A stretch of DNA of 64,000 bases, from positions 28,486,863 to 28,550,862 of the forward strand of contig NW_025336481.1 of NCBI RefSeq assembly GCF_004798865.1, written 5' to 3'. A program made the position numbers and the translations under genes. Shown piece by piece: positions 36,201-46,821 of this stretch (position 1 is the first letter of the stretch; every line of letters begins with the position of its first letter). The notes under the pieces were generated by a model, which saw only the letters and a list, made by a program, of their open reading frames with translations, searched no databases and had not been told where the DNA came from. Origin of the DNA: Varanus komodoensis (lineage: Eukaryota > Chordata > Lepidosauria > Squamata > Varanidae).

Positions 36201-36603
36201 CCAGGATGCTGTAGGGCAACAGAATGCCGAGATGGCACTGTGATTTCTACCCTCAATGGTTTAAGCCAGCCAAAGTTTCTTTTGTGTGTGGGCATGGCCA
36301 GGTTGCCAGGAGAGAGAGGTGACTCTTTCCCTTATCCAGAAAAGACAAAAAGACAAATCAAACCAGATGCACAGATTACTAAAATGTGGTTCAATTAATG
36401 GAAGCTGAAGCAACACAGAAGGGTGGACTACAAATGGACATATGGATCATATTTCACTTATGATTATTTTTGTCCATATTAGTTTGTAAATAACTACCAC
36501 AGCTTTAGCGAAGGGATTATGGGTTTTGCATCATTCTCAGTTCATACCACTGTGTCTTTTTTTTTATAGAAGGGATGAGTACATGGATGCAGGTGGTACA
36601 AGG

Positions 36604-36680
36604 CTCAGGTTGCAATCCTTAACAACACTTACCTGGGAGTAAGTCCCATTAAATTTGATATGAGTAGACATGTATAGATA
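36604..36680. repeat. Short palindromic interspersed repeat, copy 2
   Basis: 'ttgcaatcct', 'acttacctgggagtaagtcc' and 'gagtagacatgtatagat' follow the family layout. The right terminus is decayed. Confidence 0.6.
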
Positions 36681-36779
36681 TCTCATAGACTGTTAAAAAT
36701 AGAGCATTCTTTTTGTTCAGTTAATTATACAATGAGGGTAAAGCTAAGTAGATCTGGAAGATGGCCAGATGGCTATCTG

Positions 36780-38078
36780 AAATAGAAGGCACTCTATTAC
36801 AGGCACCATTGCACTCATTTCACATGCTAGCAAAGTTATGCTAGGCTCCATCAGTATGTGGACCAAGAACTAACAGAAGTACAGGCAGGATTTCAAAGAG
36901 GGAGAGGAACTACAGATCAAATTGCCAATATGCGCTGGATCATGGAGAAATCTAGGGAGTTCCAGAAAAACATCTACTTCTGCTTCATTGACTATGCTAA
37001 AGCCTTTGATTGAGTGGATCACAACCAATTGTGGCAAGTTCTTAAAGAGATGGGAGTACCTGACCATCTTATTTGTCTCTTAAGAAACCTATATGTGGGT
37101 CAAGAAGCAACGCTGAGAACTGGGCACGGAACCACTGATTAGTTCAAAATTGAGAAAGGAGTTCAGCAAGGCTGTATACTGTCGCCCTGTCTATTTAACT
37201 TATATGCAGAGCACATCAATGAGAAAGGCAGGCCTAGATGAATCACCAGTTGGAATTAAGATTTCTGGGAGAAATATCAACAACCTCAGATATGCAGATG
37301 ATACCACTCTCGTGGCAGAAAGTGAGGAGGAACTAAAGAGCCTCTTGATGCGGGTGAAGGAGGAGAGCACAAAAGTTGGCTTGAAACTCAACATTAAGAA
37401 AACTAAGATCATGACATCCAGTCCTCTCACTTCCTGGCAAATAGATGGGGAAGAAATGGAGGTAGCAACAGATTTTATTTTCCTGAGCTCCAAGATCACC
37501 ACAGATGGGGACTGCAGCCAAGAAATTAAAAGACGCTTGTCCCTTGGGAGGAAAGCTATGGCAAATCTAGACAGCATACTAAAAAGCAGAGACATCACCC
37601 TGCCAACAAAAGTGCGTATAGTCAAGGCTATGGTTTTCCCAGTTGCAATGTATGGCTGTGAAAGCTGGACCATAAGGAAGGCTGAGCGCCGAAGAATTGA
37701 GGCCTTTGAATTGTGGTGCTGGCGGAGACTCCTGCGAGTCCCTTGGACAGCAAGGCGATCAAACTGGTCAGTCCTAGAGGAGATCAACCCTGACTGCTCT
37801 TTAGAAGGCCAGATCCTGAAGATGAAACTCAAATACTTTGGCCACCTAATGAGAAGGAAGGACTCCCTGGAGAAGAGTCTAATGCTGGGAACAATGGATG
37901 GCAAAAGAAGAAGGGGACAGCAGAGGATGAGGTGGCCAGATGGAGTCACTGAAGCAGTTGGTGTGAGCTTGAGTGAACTCCGGGGGATGGTGGAGGACAG
38001 GAAGGCCTGGAGGAATGTTGTCCATGGGGTCGTGATGGGTTGGACATGACTTCACGACTAACAACAAAATAGAAGGCA
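36780..38078 (+). mobile_element. BovB-type RTE LINE, 5'-truncated, young, 12-bp TSD
   Basis: The element body runs from about 36792 to 38066 and is flanked by an identical 12-bp direct repeat, aaatagaaggca, at 36780-36791 and 38067-38078. It holds the RT from the ASKVML-type block through the finger and palm motifs (FCFIDYAKAFD near 36980-37010) to the C-terminus, and ends 'ggacatgacttcacgac' then 'taacaacaaaat', the usual BovB 3' end. Damage is light: two in-frame stops (near 37011 and 37138) and one frame change near 37215, plus a small deletion near 36840. It is 5'-truncated, so it lacks the endonuclease and could not move by itself. BovB is abundant in squamates and has moved between species horizontally. 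Confidence 0.95.
37150..38049 (+). pseudogene. BovB reverse transcriptase, C-terminal open part
   Basis: This open frame covers 299 codons. The true BovB frame is entered around residue 24, after a frame change near 37215, so the first residues are not homologous and the nominal start codon has no meaning. From there on it is continuous: GIKISGRNINNLRYADDTTL with the catalytic YADD at residues 48-51, then KLNIKKTKIM, TTDGDCSQEIKRRLSLGR, PVAMYGCESWTIRKAERRRI, CWRRLLRVPWTARR and the basic C-terminal GKRRRGQQRMRW. The RT would copy LINE RNA at a nicked target. The copy lacks the endonuclease and is interrupted upstream, so it is not functional. The minus-strand frame of 249 codons over the same interval is a shadow. 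Confidence 0.93.
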
Positions 38079-38434
38079 GGTGTTCAGAAATTTTGCTATA
38101 ACCAATTATTTTAATTACAGTATTCAAAGTGAAGTGCACAAACCTCCTGCTAGAAAAAGAATAGTTCTTAGTTATTCACCCCACAAGTGAAGGCGCTATG
38201 AGGGAAGATTTAAGACAGAATTTACAAAGGCCTGGATAACACTGTTCTTCTATCTCAGAAGCAGAGAGCTAGGCTGTTGTATATAATTCTGGCTCAGTTC
38301 TAGATTACGGCCATTGTACAAGCCCTCATTCTGGAGGGTAGTTGTGTATTGTGTGAGGCAGGCATAAAACTGCCCTGTGTAGAAACACTCTTGCAGATAT
38401 GTTCATGGAGGGATTTCCATTTCTGGTGGTCCAT

Positions 38435-38479
38435 TTTGGTTTACCTAGGCCAATTTCAAGATGGCCTAGGTAAACCAAA
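38435..38479. repeat. Perfect 18-bp inverted repeat with 9-nt loop
   Basis: The left arm tttggtttacctaggcca (38435-38452) is followed by a 9-nt spacer and its exact reverse complement (38462-38479). No known element surrounds it. A perfect stem of this size suggests a recent origin, for example by template switching during replication. Confidence 0.95.
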
Positions 38480-38510
38480 GACAATCTCATTGTCTAATTG
38501 AGTATATTTG

Positions 38511-38666
38511 ATAATAATTACTATTTACATGGTATTTTCAAGTAGTCAGAGTGCTTCACAAGCATTGGATTGCAACTACCCTGTAAGGTAAAGTAAGTAG
38601 TATTATCCCCATATCAGATGGGGTGACTGAGGTATAGTTGCTTGCCTAAGGTTAACTTGTGAGTTT
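38511..38666. mobile_element. MIR-type SINE, first half (interrupted)
   Basis: The words 'accctgtaaggtaaag', 'attatccccatatcagatgg', 'tgactgaggtatag' and 'ttgcctaaggtta' follow the MIR CORE order. The continuation ('tatttgaaccaggaactgg') is found only after an inserted T/A-rich block, at 38785-38845. Confidence 0.6.
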
Positions 38667-38784
38667 ATTTTATTTTATTTATTTATTTAGGATTTTTCTA
38701 GGCCATCCAATCACTTTTGTCTCTGGATGGCTCACAACAATCTGTGAATACAAGAATAAATAATAACATCTCTATCCTAAAGTT
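38667..38784 (-). mobile_element. L2-like 3' tail inserted into a MIR-type SINE
   Basis: The block begins (tttta)n/(ttta)n, then 'ggatttttctaggccatcc' and 'ctctggatggctcacaac', the layout of a reversed L2 3' end (compare 45.07-45.12 kb). It splits the surrounding MIR-type SINE, so it is the younger of the two. Confidence 0.5.
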
Positions 38785-38845
38785 CATGGCAAAGGGGATA
38801 TTTGAACCAGGAACTGGAGCTTGGAACTACTTAGCCATGCCATCT
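38785..38845. mobile_element. MIR-type SINE, second half
   Basis: 'catggcaaaggggatatttg' and 'aaccaggaactgg' continue the MIR layout from 38666. The separation by the inserted tail explains the split. Confidence 0.5.
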
Positions 38846-39120
38846 CTCACATAAATGTTAGATTTACCACGAGAGATTGAAAACAGGAAGACATGAAATT
38901 GAGAAAATTAGAGAAATTTTGTGCCATTAATATGCCAAACGCTATTTTCTAGAGTAAAAGCACTGCTGGGTCTCTATTTTCATTGTTAAATGGCCCTTTG
39001 CTGATAGGTTGCTAGTCATGCATAAACCTTCAGACTAACCCATTCTTCTGCCTTTTTGAAAAACCATTACATAAATTCTTTGATTTTTTGGTAGTAGAAA
39101 CAAAGCACTATCCTTTTGAT

Positions 39121-39203
39121 AGCGCAGGCTTATGCATGTCTATTCAGAAGTCCCTTTGGGTCCCTTTACGTTAAATGAGACTTCAATGGGCTCACAGCCT
39201 TAA
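39121..39203. repeat. Short palindromic interspersed repeat, copy 3
   Basis: 'aggcttatgcatgtctattc', 'agaagtccctttgggtcc' and 'gagacttcaatgggctcac' follow the family order with several losses. Confidence 0.5.
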
Positions 39204-40088
39204 TGATTCCTCCTCCTCCATGTCACAAAACCTAAATGCATACTTTAGTCTGTTCCCTGTGAATTTTCCTTAACTTTAAATGCTCATTAATTGCTGGCAA
39301 ACAATGATAAATAAATAACTTTGGAATGTGACATGCTGGTTTCTGTACTTTCAGATTAGATGCACTGGGCTATAATTATGAGAACGACTGCTTCAAACAG
39401 TGGTTCGTTACCTGTCAAAATGCATAGGCTACATCATCAGTTATGACAGGGTGGTTCTAGTGGAGAACTGTTGTGAAGTACTAGAATGAGAGGCACAGTT
39501 ACGGGTACTTAAACCAGTTTCTGAAAAGTGAGAATGCCAAAGATAGGGGAAGGGGAAGACATGGCTCTGTGTAACCTCCCATTGTCTTTTCCATTATCCA
39601 AATATTTTGCTAATTAATGATGCCAAATGTTATGTCAAGCATTGCAGTCTATCAGTGCATTAAACCCTTTTGCTCAGAAACCAATCTCAGATCTCTCAGT
39701 GTACTAAGGCTGAGCTAAATTCAGTTTCCCCTTTTCTGCTCTTTGCTGCCCTGCTCAGAACATGAATGATAGGATAGAAGGGAGCGCACTAACCTATGCT
39801 ACCAAAATTGTAATCTCCTTCCAAGTTACAGCATAATTATAATTGAAGCTTCATTTCATTAATGATTATTTTCATTTTGCAAACTTTGCAGACTTCTATA
39901 GTTTATTTATAAATCAAGGAAAATAATTTGGGCATGAAACAGCTATCCTGGACCAGGGCACTATAACACCAGGAATTCCTGTTCATAAGGCACAGCTTGG
40001 ATGGATGCAAAAGTCTTTGATACAGGAACTGTCCCTGATGATGCACTGCAAGGAACTTTTTGAGATGCTAGTACCCCATGTGTGGGGC
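39204..40088. other. Unannotated non-coding stretch
   Basis: No gene or repeat was recognised. The interval 39805-39935 is AT-rich and repeat-free. Confidence 0.4.
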
Positions 40089-40462
40089 CAGGGTGGACAG
40101 CCTTTTAAGTTTGAGGGTTAAATTCAGTTTTGGAGATCTCAGGGGCTATATTTCAGTGGTGGGAGGAGCTGAAGGCAAAGGGGGCAGGGCTGAAAGCAAA
40201 TGAGATGAGACCAAAAATACTAAAAATTTCCAGAGCAAGACAGTATTTCAAAGCTCTTACTGCTATTAACTAAGTATTAGAGAGACATTTTACCCTTTTA
40301 GAATGGAGGAGGAAACTGCACAAAAGCCAGAAAATGATTGGTGGCTATGAGGCCAGGGAAAGAGGATATGGCCATCTGGAGAAACCCAGAGGGCTGCCCT
40401 GGGACCCCAGGAAGGCCTTGTTTGACTGCCCACCCCCCACAGCCTGGGATTTCCCACCCCTG
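40089..40462. mobile_element. hAT-like non-autonomous DNA transposon, 374 bp, older
   Basis: The left end 'cagggtggacagcctttt' and the right end 'ggatttcccacccctg' (reverse complement 'caggggtgggaaatcc') form imperfect inverted repeats. The interior has 'ggagctgaaggcaaaggggg' and 'cagggctgaaagc', words seen in reptile hAT MITEs. No intact 8-bp target duplication remains. No transposase is encoded. Confidence 0.55.
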
Positions 40463-41672
40463 ATCCAGGTGCTAGATTCTGAGGGTACAGCAATCACATT
40501 TGTAGCTACTGCCCTAGTTTTGGAGTTACATTCTGGACACCAGTGCAAAGAATTATTTCATCTATTCCCAACCTATTGCTCTACCGGTAGGTTGGCCCCC
40601 AATTCCCAACTTCCCTTGCACAATGGCTATGTTGCCTGGGGATGACATGCATTGTAATGCAACACATCCAAAGGTCAACAAGGTGGAAAGAGCTGAATTA
40701 CTGTATTGCTCCAACAGGCAGAACCCCATGCCCAGTACTATGGGAACTTCCTATGGCTCATGCTGCTATGATCATAATATTTACAGACTGCTGCTGGGGT
40801 AAGACTTTCTTGGGATATGCATTCTTCTGCAGGTGAACTGCCTGTCTGCAAAAGTACAAACACACTGAAGTAGATTGGTTTCTTGGCTTGTAGGAATAAG
40901 CAAGAGTGTTGTGGTTCTCTTGCCTTTAGCTTAAAAAAAGCCTATACCCATTCAGAGTTATAGGGTAGGGTTAGGGTCCCTTAAGTCTTTATATGGGTAT
41001 TAGCAAACTGATGTTTTTCAGTGCTAAGATATTTTTACTTCAAGTATGTTTTTAGTCCATGTGGAATGCAATTTGGATAAAGTAATATGAAATGGCAAAA
41101 CACTTTAAGTAGGAAGCTATTTAAAAGGTACTCTTTGTAAGACATATATAATGTTAATAGTTATCATTTATTCCATTGCATCCCATGAGATTAAATCTGT
41201 CAAAATCAGGTACTCCAGCTAAACTTGGTTGCAGAACACTTGGCTCTGCAGCATGCATATTGTAAGGTTTTTTCCTTGAATGTGTTCAGTTTTTCACATT
41301 CACAGGAGCCTGAATTAATGGCATTGTCCTTTGCATGTCAGATGTCAGTGTAGGAGGCATTCTACCACTGCAGTGATGTGCATTAGATGTGATCTAGCTG
41401 AAGGTGAAAGACTGGTATTGGCACATGTGCTTTTTGTGTCCTCTAGCATGTCACTGCTTGTTAACCTCTTCTGCAGCCAGCAGAAATCATTTCAGCAAAG
41501 TGGAGTGGGCGAAGAGATGCAAAATAGCTTATTCTTGTGGATAACTAAGGGATCGGGAAAGTAGGGAAGCAAATGTTCCTGATTTAGAGAATGCATATCT
41601 AGGTAGTGTAAAGACGGCACCTCTAGACACATGTGCATCAGTCAGCAGGGATGCTGTCATATCTCAATGGGG
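40463..41672. other. Unannotated non-coding stretch
   Basis: No gene or repeat was recognised. Confidence 0.4.
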
Positions 41673-42043
41673 ATTTCAGGGATAAGGTAAAGGTAAAGGT
41701 TTCCCCTTGACATTAAGTCCAGTTATGCCTGACTCTAGGGGGCGGTGCTCATCTCCGTTTCCTAGCCGAGGGAGCCAGCATTTGTCCGCAGACAGTCTCC
41801 GTGGTCATGTGGCCAGCATGACTAAATGCCAGTGTATGGAACGCTGTTACCTGCCCACCAAAATGGTACCTTTTTATCTATTTGCATTTGCATGCTTTCG
41901 AACTGCAAAGTTGGCAGGAGCTGGGACAGAGCAACTGGAGCTCATCCCGTTGTGCAGATTTGAACCGGCAACCTTTCGATCAACCAGCCCAGTAACACAG
42001 TGGTTTAAACCACTGCGCCACCCACAGTCCTATTTCAGGGATA
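41673..42043 (-). mobile_element. tRNA-derived SINE (Sauria-SINE/Squam type), complete, 12-bp TSD
   Basis: The element body is 41685-42031 (about 347 bp) and is flanked by an identical 12-bp repeat, atttcagggata, at 41673-41684 and 42032-42043. On the minus strand it begins with a tRNA-like promoter: A-box-like 'ggcgcagtggttta' and B-box-like 'ggttcaaatct'. It then has a tRNA-unrelated body and ends with (ccttta)n-type hexamers, seen as 'aaggtaaaggtaaagg' on the plus strand. The segment before the hexamers resembles the BovB 3' end, which is how Sauria SINEs are thought to borrow the BovB enzymes. Both ends and the duplication are intact, so it is a fairly recent insertion. Confidence 0.88.
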
Positions 42044-42230
42044 TGAGGCAGCAAAATTCAGTGGTGTGGAGTTGCAAAAGAGACATAAGGGCCACATGCC
42101 TGGATTATGCAATATACTGAATTCTCAAATCTACAGATTTTGGTTGTTTTTATGCTACATTACTTCATATAGTTAGTGTGTTAATTCAGCATCCAATATT
42201 TTTGTCCATGTACACTAAGGTTCAGGGAAT

Positions 42231-42391
42231 GGAAGAGGATGAGGTGGCTAGATAGAGTCACTGAGGCAGTGGGCGTTAGCTTGGGTGGACACTGAGGGAT
42301 GGTGGAGGACAGGAGAGCCTGGAGAAATGTTGCCCATGGGGTCATTATGGGTCGGGCATGACTTTGCAACTAAAAACAACAACACTAGCAT
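42231..42391 (+). mobile_element. BovB 3' end, truncated copy
   Basis: 'aagaggatgaggtggc' corresponds to the C-terminal QRMRW region of BovB. It is followed by 'ggatggtggaggacaggaga', 'gcctggagaaatgttg', 'catggggtcattatgggtc' and 'taaaaacaacaac', colinear with 37920-38068. Only the last 160 bp are present. It lies 200 bp right of the SINE. Confidence 0.88.
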
Positions 42392-45061
42392 TCAAGGTTG
42401 TGATAAAGTTCCAAGCTTGCAGACTTTTTTTCACACTCAGCCCTGTCTTAGAAAGCAAGCTGAGCTGAGAGAAAGTCCATACACACTTGAAGAACCCTGT
42501 TGGTGCAGTCCCAGGCATGCAATGGGCATCCTTCTTTCACATCATGTGCACTGGAAATAAAGACTGAAAATCACTGCTTGCACAGTGTATGGGACCTAAT
42601 CCATGGTGAGTGCCCCACAAACGCTGGGCAGGTTCACCAGGAAGTTGGACTCATGGCCACAGAAAAGCAGGATGCAGTCCAGGGAGCTGAGCCCATGGAA
42701 TCCAATGGATTCTCACCGCCAAAATGGACTCCTCAGAATTCCCTAATGTACACTTTGTTCACAGTCATGTGACATCACAGATCTTGTATTCCACCTATGC
42801 TTTCATAGCCAAAGATTTTGTTATCTATGTTTCTGCCACAAGAACAAGAACTTAAATAGTACAACAGTGAATGATAATGTTCCCAGCCTGAGGGCATGAC
42901 TACCTTTTTTTTTTTTTACAGAGTAGAGATATAAGCCTCTGCTTCAGATGGTTTATAAGGTATTGACAGTGACACAGGCGACATTTCTCCATGGCGTCTT
43001 CCAGGGTAGTTCCAGTATGGATCACTGAGTCATACAGGTGGAGCCAGTGAAATAGTCTCTCACCACCTGAACATCTGTATAATTAGGGTGCAATCCTATG
43101 CATATTGAGGCAGAAAAAAGGGAGTGCAACTGCATGGGGAATGTTAGGACTTGTCTGACTTTTTCAACATGCACAGGATTGTTAAAAAGAGTCATGCTTC
43201 CTAGATCATCCTAGAATCTTCAAGAAGTTATAGTTTGGAATTCTTAAATCCCTGCTGAAACAACTTATTGTTGGGGGGGGAGAGGAAGTGGCTTTGAGCT
43301 CCTCCAAAAATGTTTATCTGATAAAGTGTATTTAACTGCTAATTAAACTTTGCTTGGAGGGATAATGTTCCCCTTAATGCTGTAATCTTAAGGTGCATTT
43401 GCATTACTATTCAGAAGGGAGATTGCCACTGTCATTCCACTGCAAGAAAGATAGCTTCATCATGATTGACCTATTGTGCACTTATTGTGCTACACCCAGA
43501 GCACTGATAAATGAATTATCAGATGAACCACAACCCAGTCGGGACACTTCTATTTCTAGAACAAGGGAAATAAAAGTAACAATAGAACTTCACTCATTAC
43601 TATTCACATGCCATGTGTCTTTTACATTACAGTCTTGCATCAGATGGGTTTATTTTATTTACCCCTGTGCAGAAAAGTCTTCTCTAAGCTGCTTTTTCAA
43701 GTTTATAAAGGTAGAAAACACATAGTGCCCTTTTGGTTCAATCCCTACATCCAAATAAATTTTAAAAGCAAGTATAATTCCAAAAAAGTTGATTACTTCT
43801 TTCTTTTCCATTTTGACTAAGATGTTTGAAAGTAATGCTGATCGGTAACAGCAGGCATGCTAGGATCTAATCCACTTCATTGCATCTGTGAAGACAGACT
43901 TATTAATGGGGATTCTTTTCTGTTTGATTTTTCTGCAGTTGCCTTATAGCATTGTTTGATTTTATCAAACATGCTATTGTTGGGTGGAAAAGAGGCCGAG
44001 GAAGTTTTTTTTTTTTCTGTGCACAAAGTCGCCCACACACATACGCAGTTCTTCAGAATCACTTCAGTGAAGAGGATTGTTATTTGACCTTCATAGCATA
44101 ATGCCAGTAACAAAAAAAGTGTACTTTTGAATAGAATAAGGTACAATATCAGCTTATAATGAGGCAGTCTTAGCAACAAAGCAAAACATTGCTCAGAATC
44201 ACAGCTACTGTAATATTCTGCCATTCAGAAGGCCAGAGTTTCAAATAAAACAATGTCTTTAAGGTGAGGAGCTGAACCTCATGCAGGCCAAATCCAGTCC
44301 ACCTTGGAAACAATCTTACCCTCTGAGGTTCTTCAGGTGGTCACGTCACAACCCAGTCTCACCCTCTCCTGCACACATTCATCAATTATCTGGTGGTTTC
44401 CAGGCTTTTGCAGAGTATTTTACCCATTCAGAAAGGATAAATACATGGACGAATACAGTCTGGAGCTTGAAACTGAAGTATGCTGGTATTTTTGACCCCT
44501 CATCCATTTGCTTTCTGCTCCACACACCAGTAGAAGGCAGCCCCTGAGAACTTTTTTGAAACTGAAATCAGCCCTGTGGCTGAGAGAGGTCTAACACCAC
44601 TTCTTTGAGATTTCAACCAAAATGGTGGATCTTAGGAGGCAATCTGCAAAGTCACCTGAGTTTTGAAAAGTAGCTACCTTCAAGAATCTATAGCTGGCAC
44701 AAATAGGTCCTTCATACATGATATCAGTAAGAGGTTTTTATCAAGTTCCTAACTGTAGATTTTGTTAAGTCCCCTTGAAAATATGAGGCATGTTCTGCGA
44801 AGATGGGGCAGGAATCCCAAAACTCTGCCTTAGACTCTGGAGAATGAAAGAAAACATATTTCTGAAACTGGATGAGAGATGGTCCTTGTCTTATGGACAC
44901 AAGAATCTCCTGATATCTGGTGAGAAGATCTCTTGAACTTTTGCATGGCCTTCTGTATTGTAGGCCCAGCCTTGAAAAAGTACCCAATCACTAAAATCCA
45001 GCTTCAGTCCAAGCTTGCAGTTATTCTGAAGACTGCACATTTCAGTTTCCTCTTTCACTCA
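42392..45061. other. Unannotated non-coding stretch (contains one short palindromic repeat)
   Basis: Apart from the short repeat at 43.09-43.18 kb, no gene or confident repeat was recognised. T-runs lie near 42905-42918 and 44006-44017, and a G9 run near 43273. Confidence 0.4.
43088..43183. repeat. Short palindromic interspersed repeat, copy 4, with clear end repeats
   Basis: The left end 'tgcaatcctatgcat' (43089-43103) and right end 'atgcacaggattgtt' (43168-43182) are near-perfect reverse complements. The interior differs from the other copies. Confidence 0.6.
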
Positions 45062-45221
45062 GGTTATTTATTTATTTAGAAAATTTCTAGGCTGCCCCAT
45101 TCGCCGAAGCCTCGGGGCGGCTTACGAATAGATAAATTAAAATACATAAATAGCAATATAAAATACACGTAACTGTATAAAATAAGTCGCCCTGGCCAAA
45201 AACTTTAAAATAAAAATAACA

Positions 45222-45656
45222 TTAACAATATAAAATGACGCTAAAAAAGGTCTTCACCTGGCGCCGAAAAACAAATAACGATGGCGCCAGGCGGATCTCT
45301 CTGGGGAGCGCATTCCATAGATTGGGCACCACCACTGAGAAAGCCCTCCTCCGAGTACCTATCCTCCTAATTTCCTTCACGGAAGGTTCCCGGAGAAGGG
45401 CCTCTCCCGCTGATCTCAGGGGGCGGGCGGGCATATACGGACGTAAGCGCTCCTTCAGGTAGCAAGGACCCAAGCCGTTTAGGGCTTTATAAGTGATCAC
45501 CAACACCTTGAATTGGGTCCGGACTTCAGTGGGAAGCCAGTGAAGCTGACGGAGGACTGGAGTCATGTGAACATAATGCCCAGTCCCTGTCAACAGCCTG
45601 GCAGCTCTATTCTGAACCAATTGAAGTATCCGGACCGTCTTCAAGGGTAGCCCCAC
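45222..45656 (-). pseudogene. L2 ORF2 C-terminal segment
   Basis: The 144 codons carry the L2 C-terminus: RILQLVQNRAARLLTGTG, VLRQLHWLPTEVRTQFKVLV, TYKALNGLGPCYLKERLRPY, PLRSAGEALLREPSVKEIRR and NLWNALPREIRLAPSLFVF. The final residues after RRQVKTFF reach a stop a few codons past the usual end. The same segment is found on the plus strand at 19573-19827. Confidence 0.9.
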
Positions 45657-46783
45657 AAAGAGCGCGTTGCAGAAGTCACCAGGCAGTTGTACTCCAGGTA
45701 GGGGCGCAGCTGATGGATCAGCTGAAGCTGAAAGAAAGCGCTCCTCGCCACCGCTGTCACCTGAGCTTCCAGTGAAAGCTCTGGGTCGAGGAGCACTCCC
45801 AAGCTGCGGACCTTGTCCCTAAGAGGGAGTGCAACCCCATTCAGGACTAGGTTCAATTCACCCTCACTGAAGCTCGATCCACCGACCAACAGGACCTCTG
45901 TCTTGTCTGGATTGAGCTTCAGTTTATTGGCCCTCATCCAGCCCATTACCTCGGTCAGGCACCGGTTCAGCATAGCCACTGCCTCACCTGGATTGGTGGA
46001 AAACGAGAGGCAGAGCTGGGTATCATCAGCGTACTGATGATTCCGCAGCCCACACCTCCTGATGACCTCTCCCAGCGGTATTATGTAGATGTTAAACAGC
46101 AAAGGGGACAAAATGGACCCCTGCGGTAGTCTATGGCATAGCTGCCATGGTGCAGAGCCATAGTCCCCCAGCACCACCTTCTGGAAACGGTCATTGAGAT
46201 AAGAGCGGAACCACTGCAGAGCAGTGCCTCCAACCCCCACTCCCGCTAGCCTATCCAGAAGGATACCATGGTCGACGGTATCGAAAGCCACTGAGAGGTC
46301 CAGAAGAACCAACAGGGACGCACTCCCCCTGTCCTTCTCCCTGCACAGGTCATCATACAGGGTGACCAAGGCAGATTCAGTACTGTACCCAGGTCTGAAG
46401 CCGAAATGAAATGGGTCCAGATAATCAGTTTCATCTAAGAGTGCTTGGAGTTGTTCTGCCACCACCCGCTCCAACACCTTGCCCAAAAACGGGATGTTGG
46501 CCACTGGTCTATAATTAGTGGCCATCTCTGGATCCAGTGATGCTTTCTTCAGGACCGGTCGGACTACCGCCTCCTTTAAAGGGGCAGGCACCCGACCCTC
46601 CCTCAGAGAAGTGTTAACCACTTCCAAGATCCAGATCCCAATCCCGTGCTTGGCGTTATTTATTAACCAAGACGGGCAAGGGTCCAATAGGCAAGTGGTG
46701 GGACGTACTCGTCCAAGCACCTTGTCCACATCATCAGGCCGCAATAACTGAAATTCATCCATTAATTTTGGACCAGGCGGCAT
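45641..46783 (-). pseudogene. L2 ORF2 reverse transcriptase domain, open over 380 codons
   Basis: RT motifs appear in order: CPSWLINNAK (near residue 37), VVNTSLREGRVPAPLKEAVV (55-74), FGFRPGYSTESAL (127-139), LLDLSVAFDTVDH (160-172) with the first catalytic aspartate, LPQGSILSPLLFNIY (219-233), HQYADDTQL (249-257) with the catalytic YADD at 251-254, and KLKLNPDKTEVLLVGG (287-302). The enzyme would make cDNA from LINE RNA in the nucleus. The true frame begins upstream of the methionine chosen here and leaves this phase near 45680, where the sequence around SATRSLWGYP corresponds to the usual D-Y-C-N-A-L block in another frame. The host would not use this product. Confidence 0.93.
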
Positions 46784-46821
46784 TGGTATCTCCCCAGAAA
46801 CCTCTGAGTCACTAGTAGAGT

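Noticed and set aside
37200-37949. 249-codon minus-strand frame
   Set aside because: It is the shadow of the BovB reverse transcriptase on the other strand.
40961-40977. TTAGGG-like interstitial telomere tract
   Set aside because: Only about three imperfect units ('tagggtagggttagggt') are present, well within chance.
41950-42031. tRNA-like A and B boxes
   Set aside because: They belong to the head of a SINE with target duplications and do not form a functional tRNA gene.
29638-43358. A shared 16-mer, attaaactttgcttgg, at about 29638 and 43343
   Set aside because: In 64 kb of AT-rich DNA about one such coincidence is expected, and the flanks do not align.
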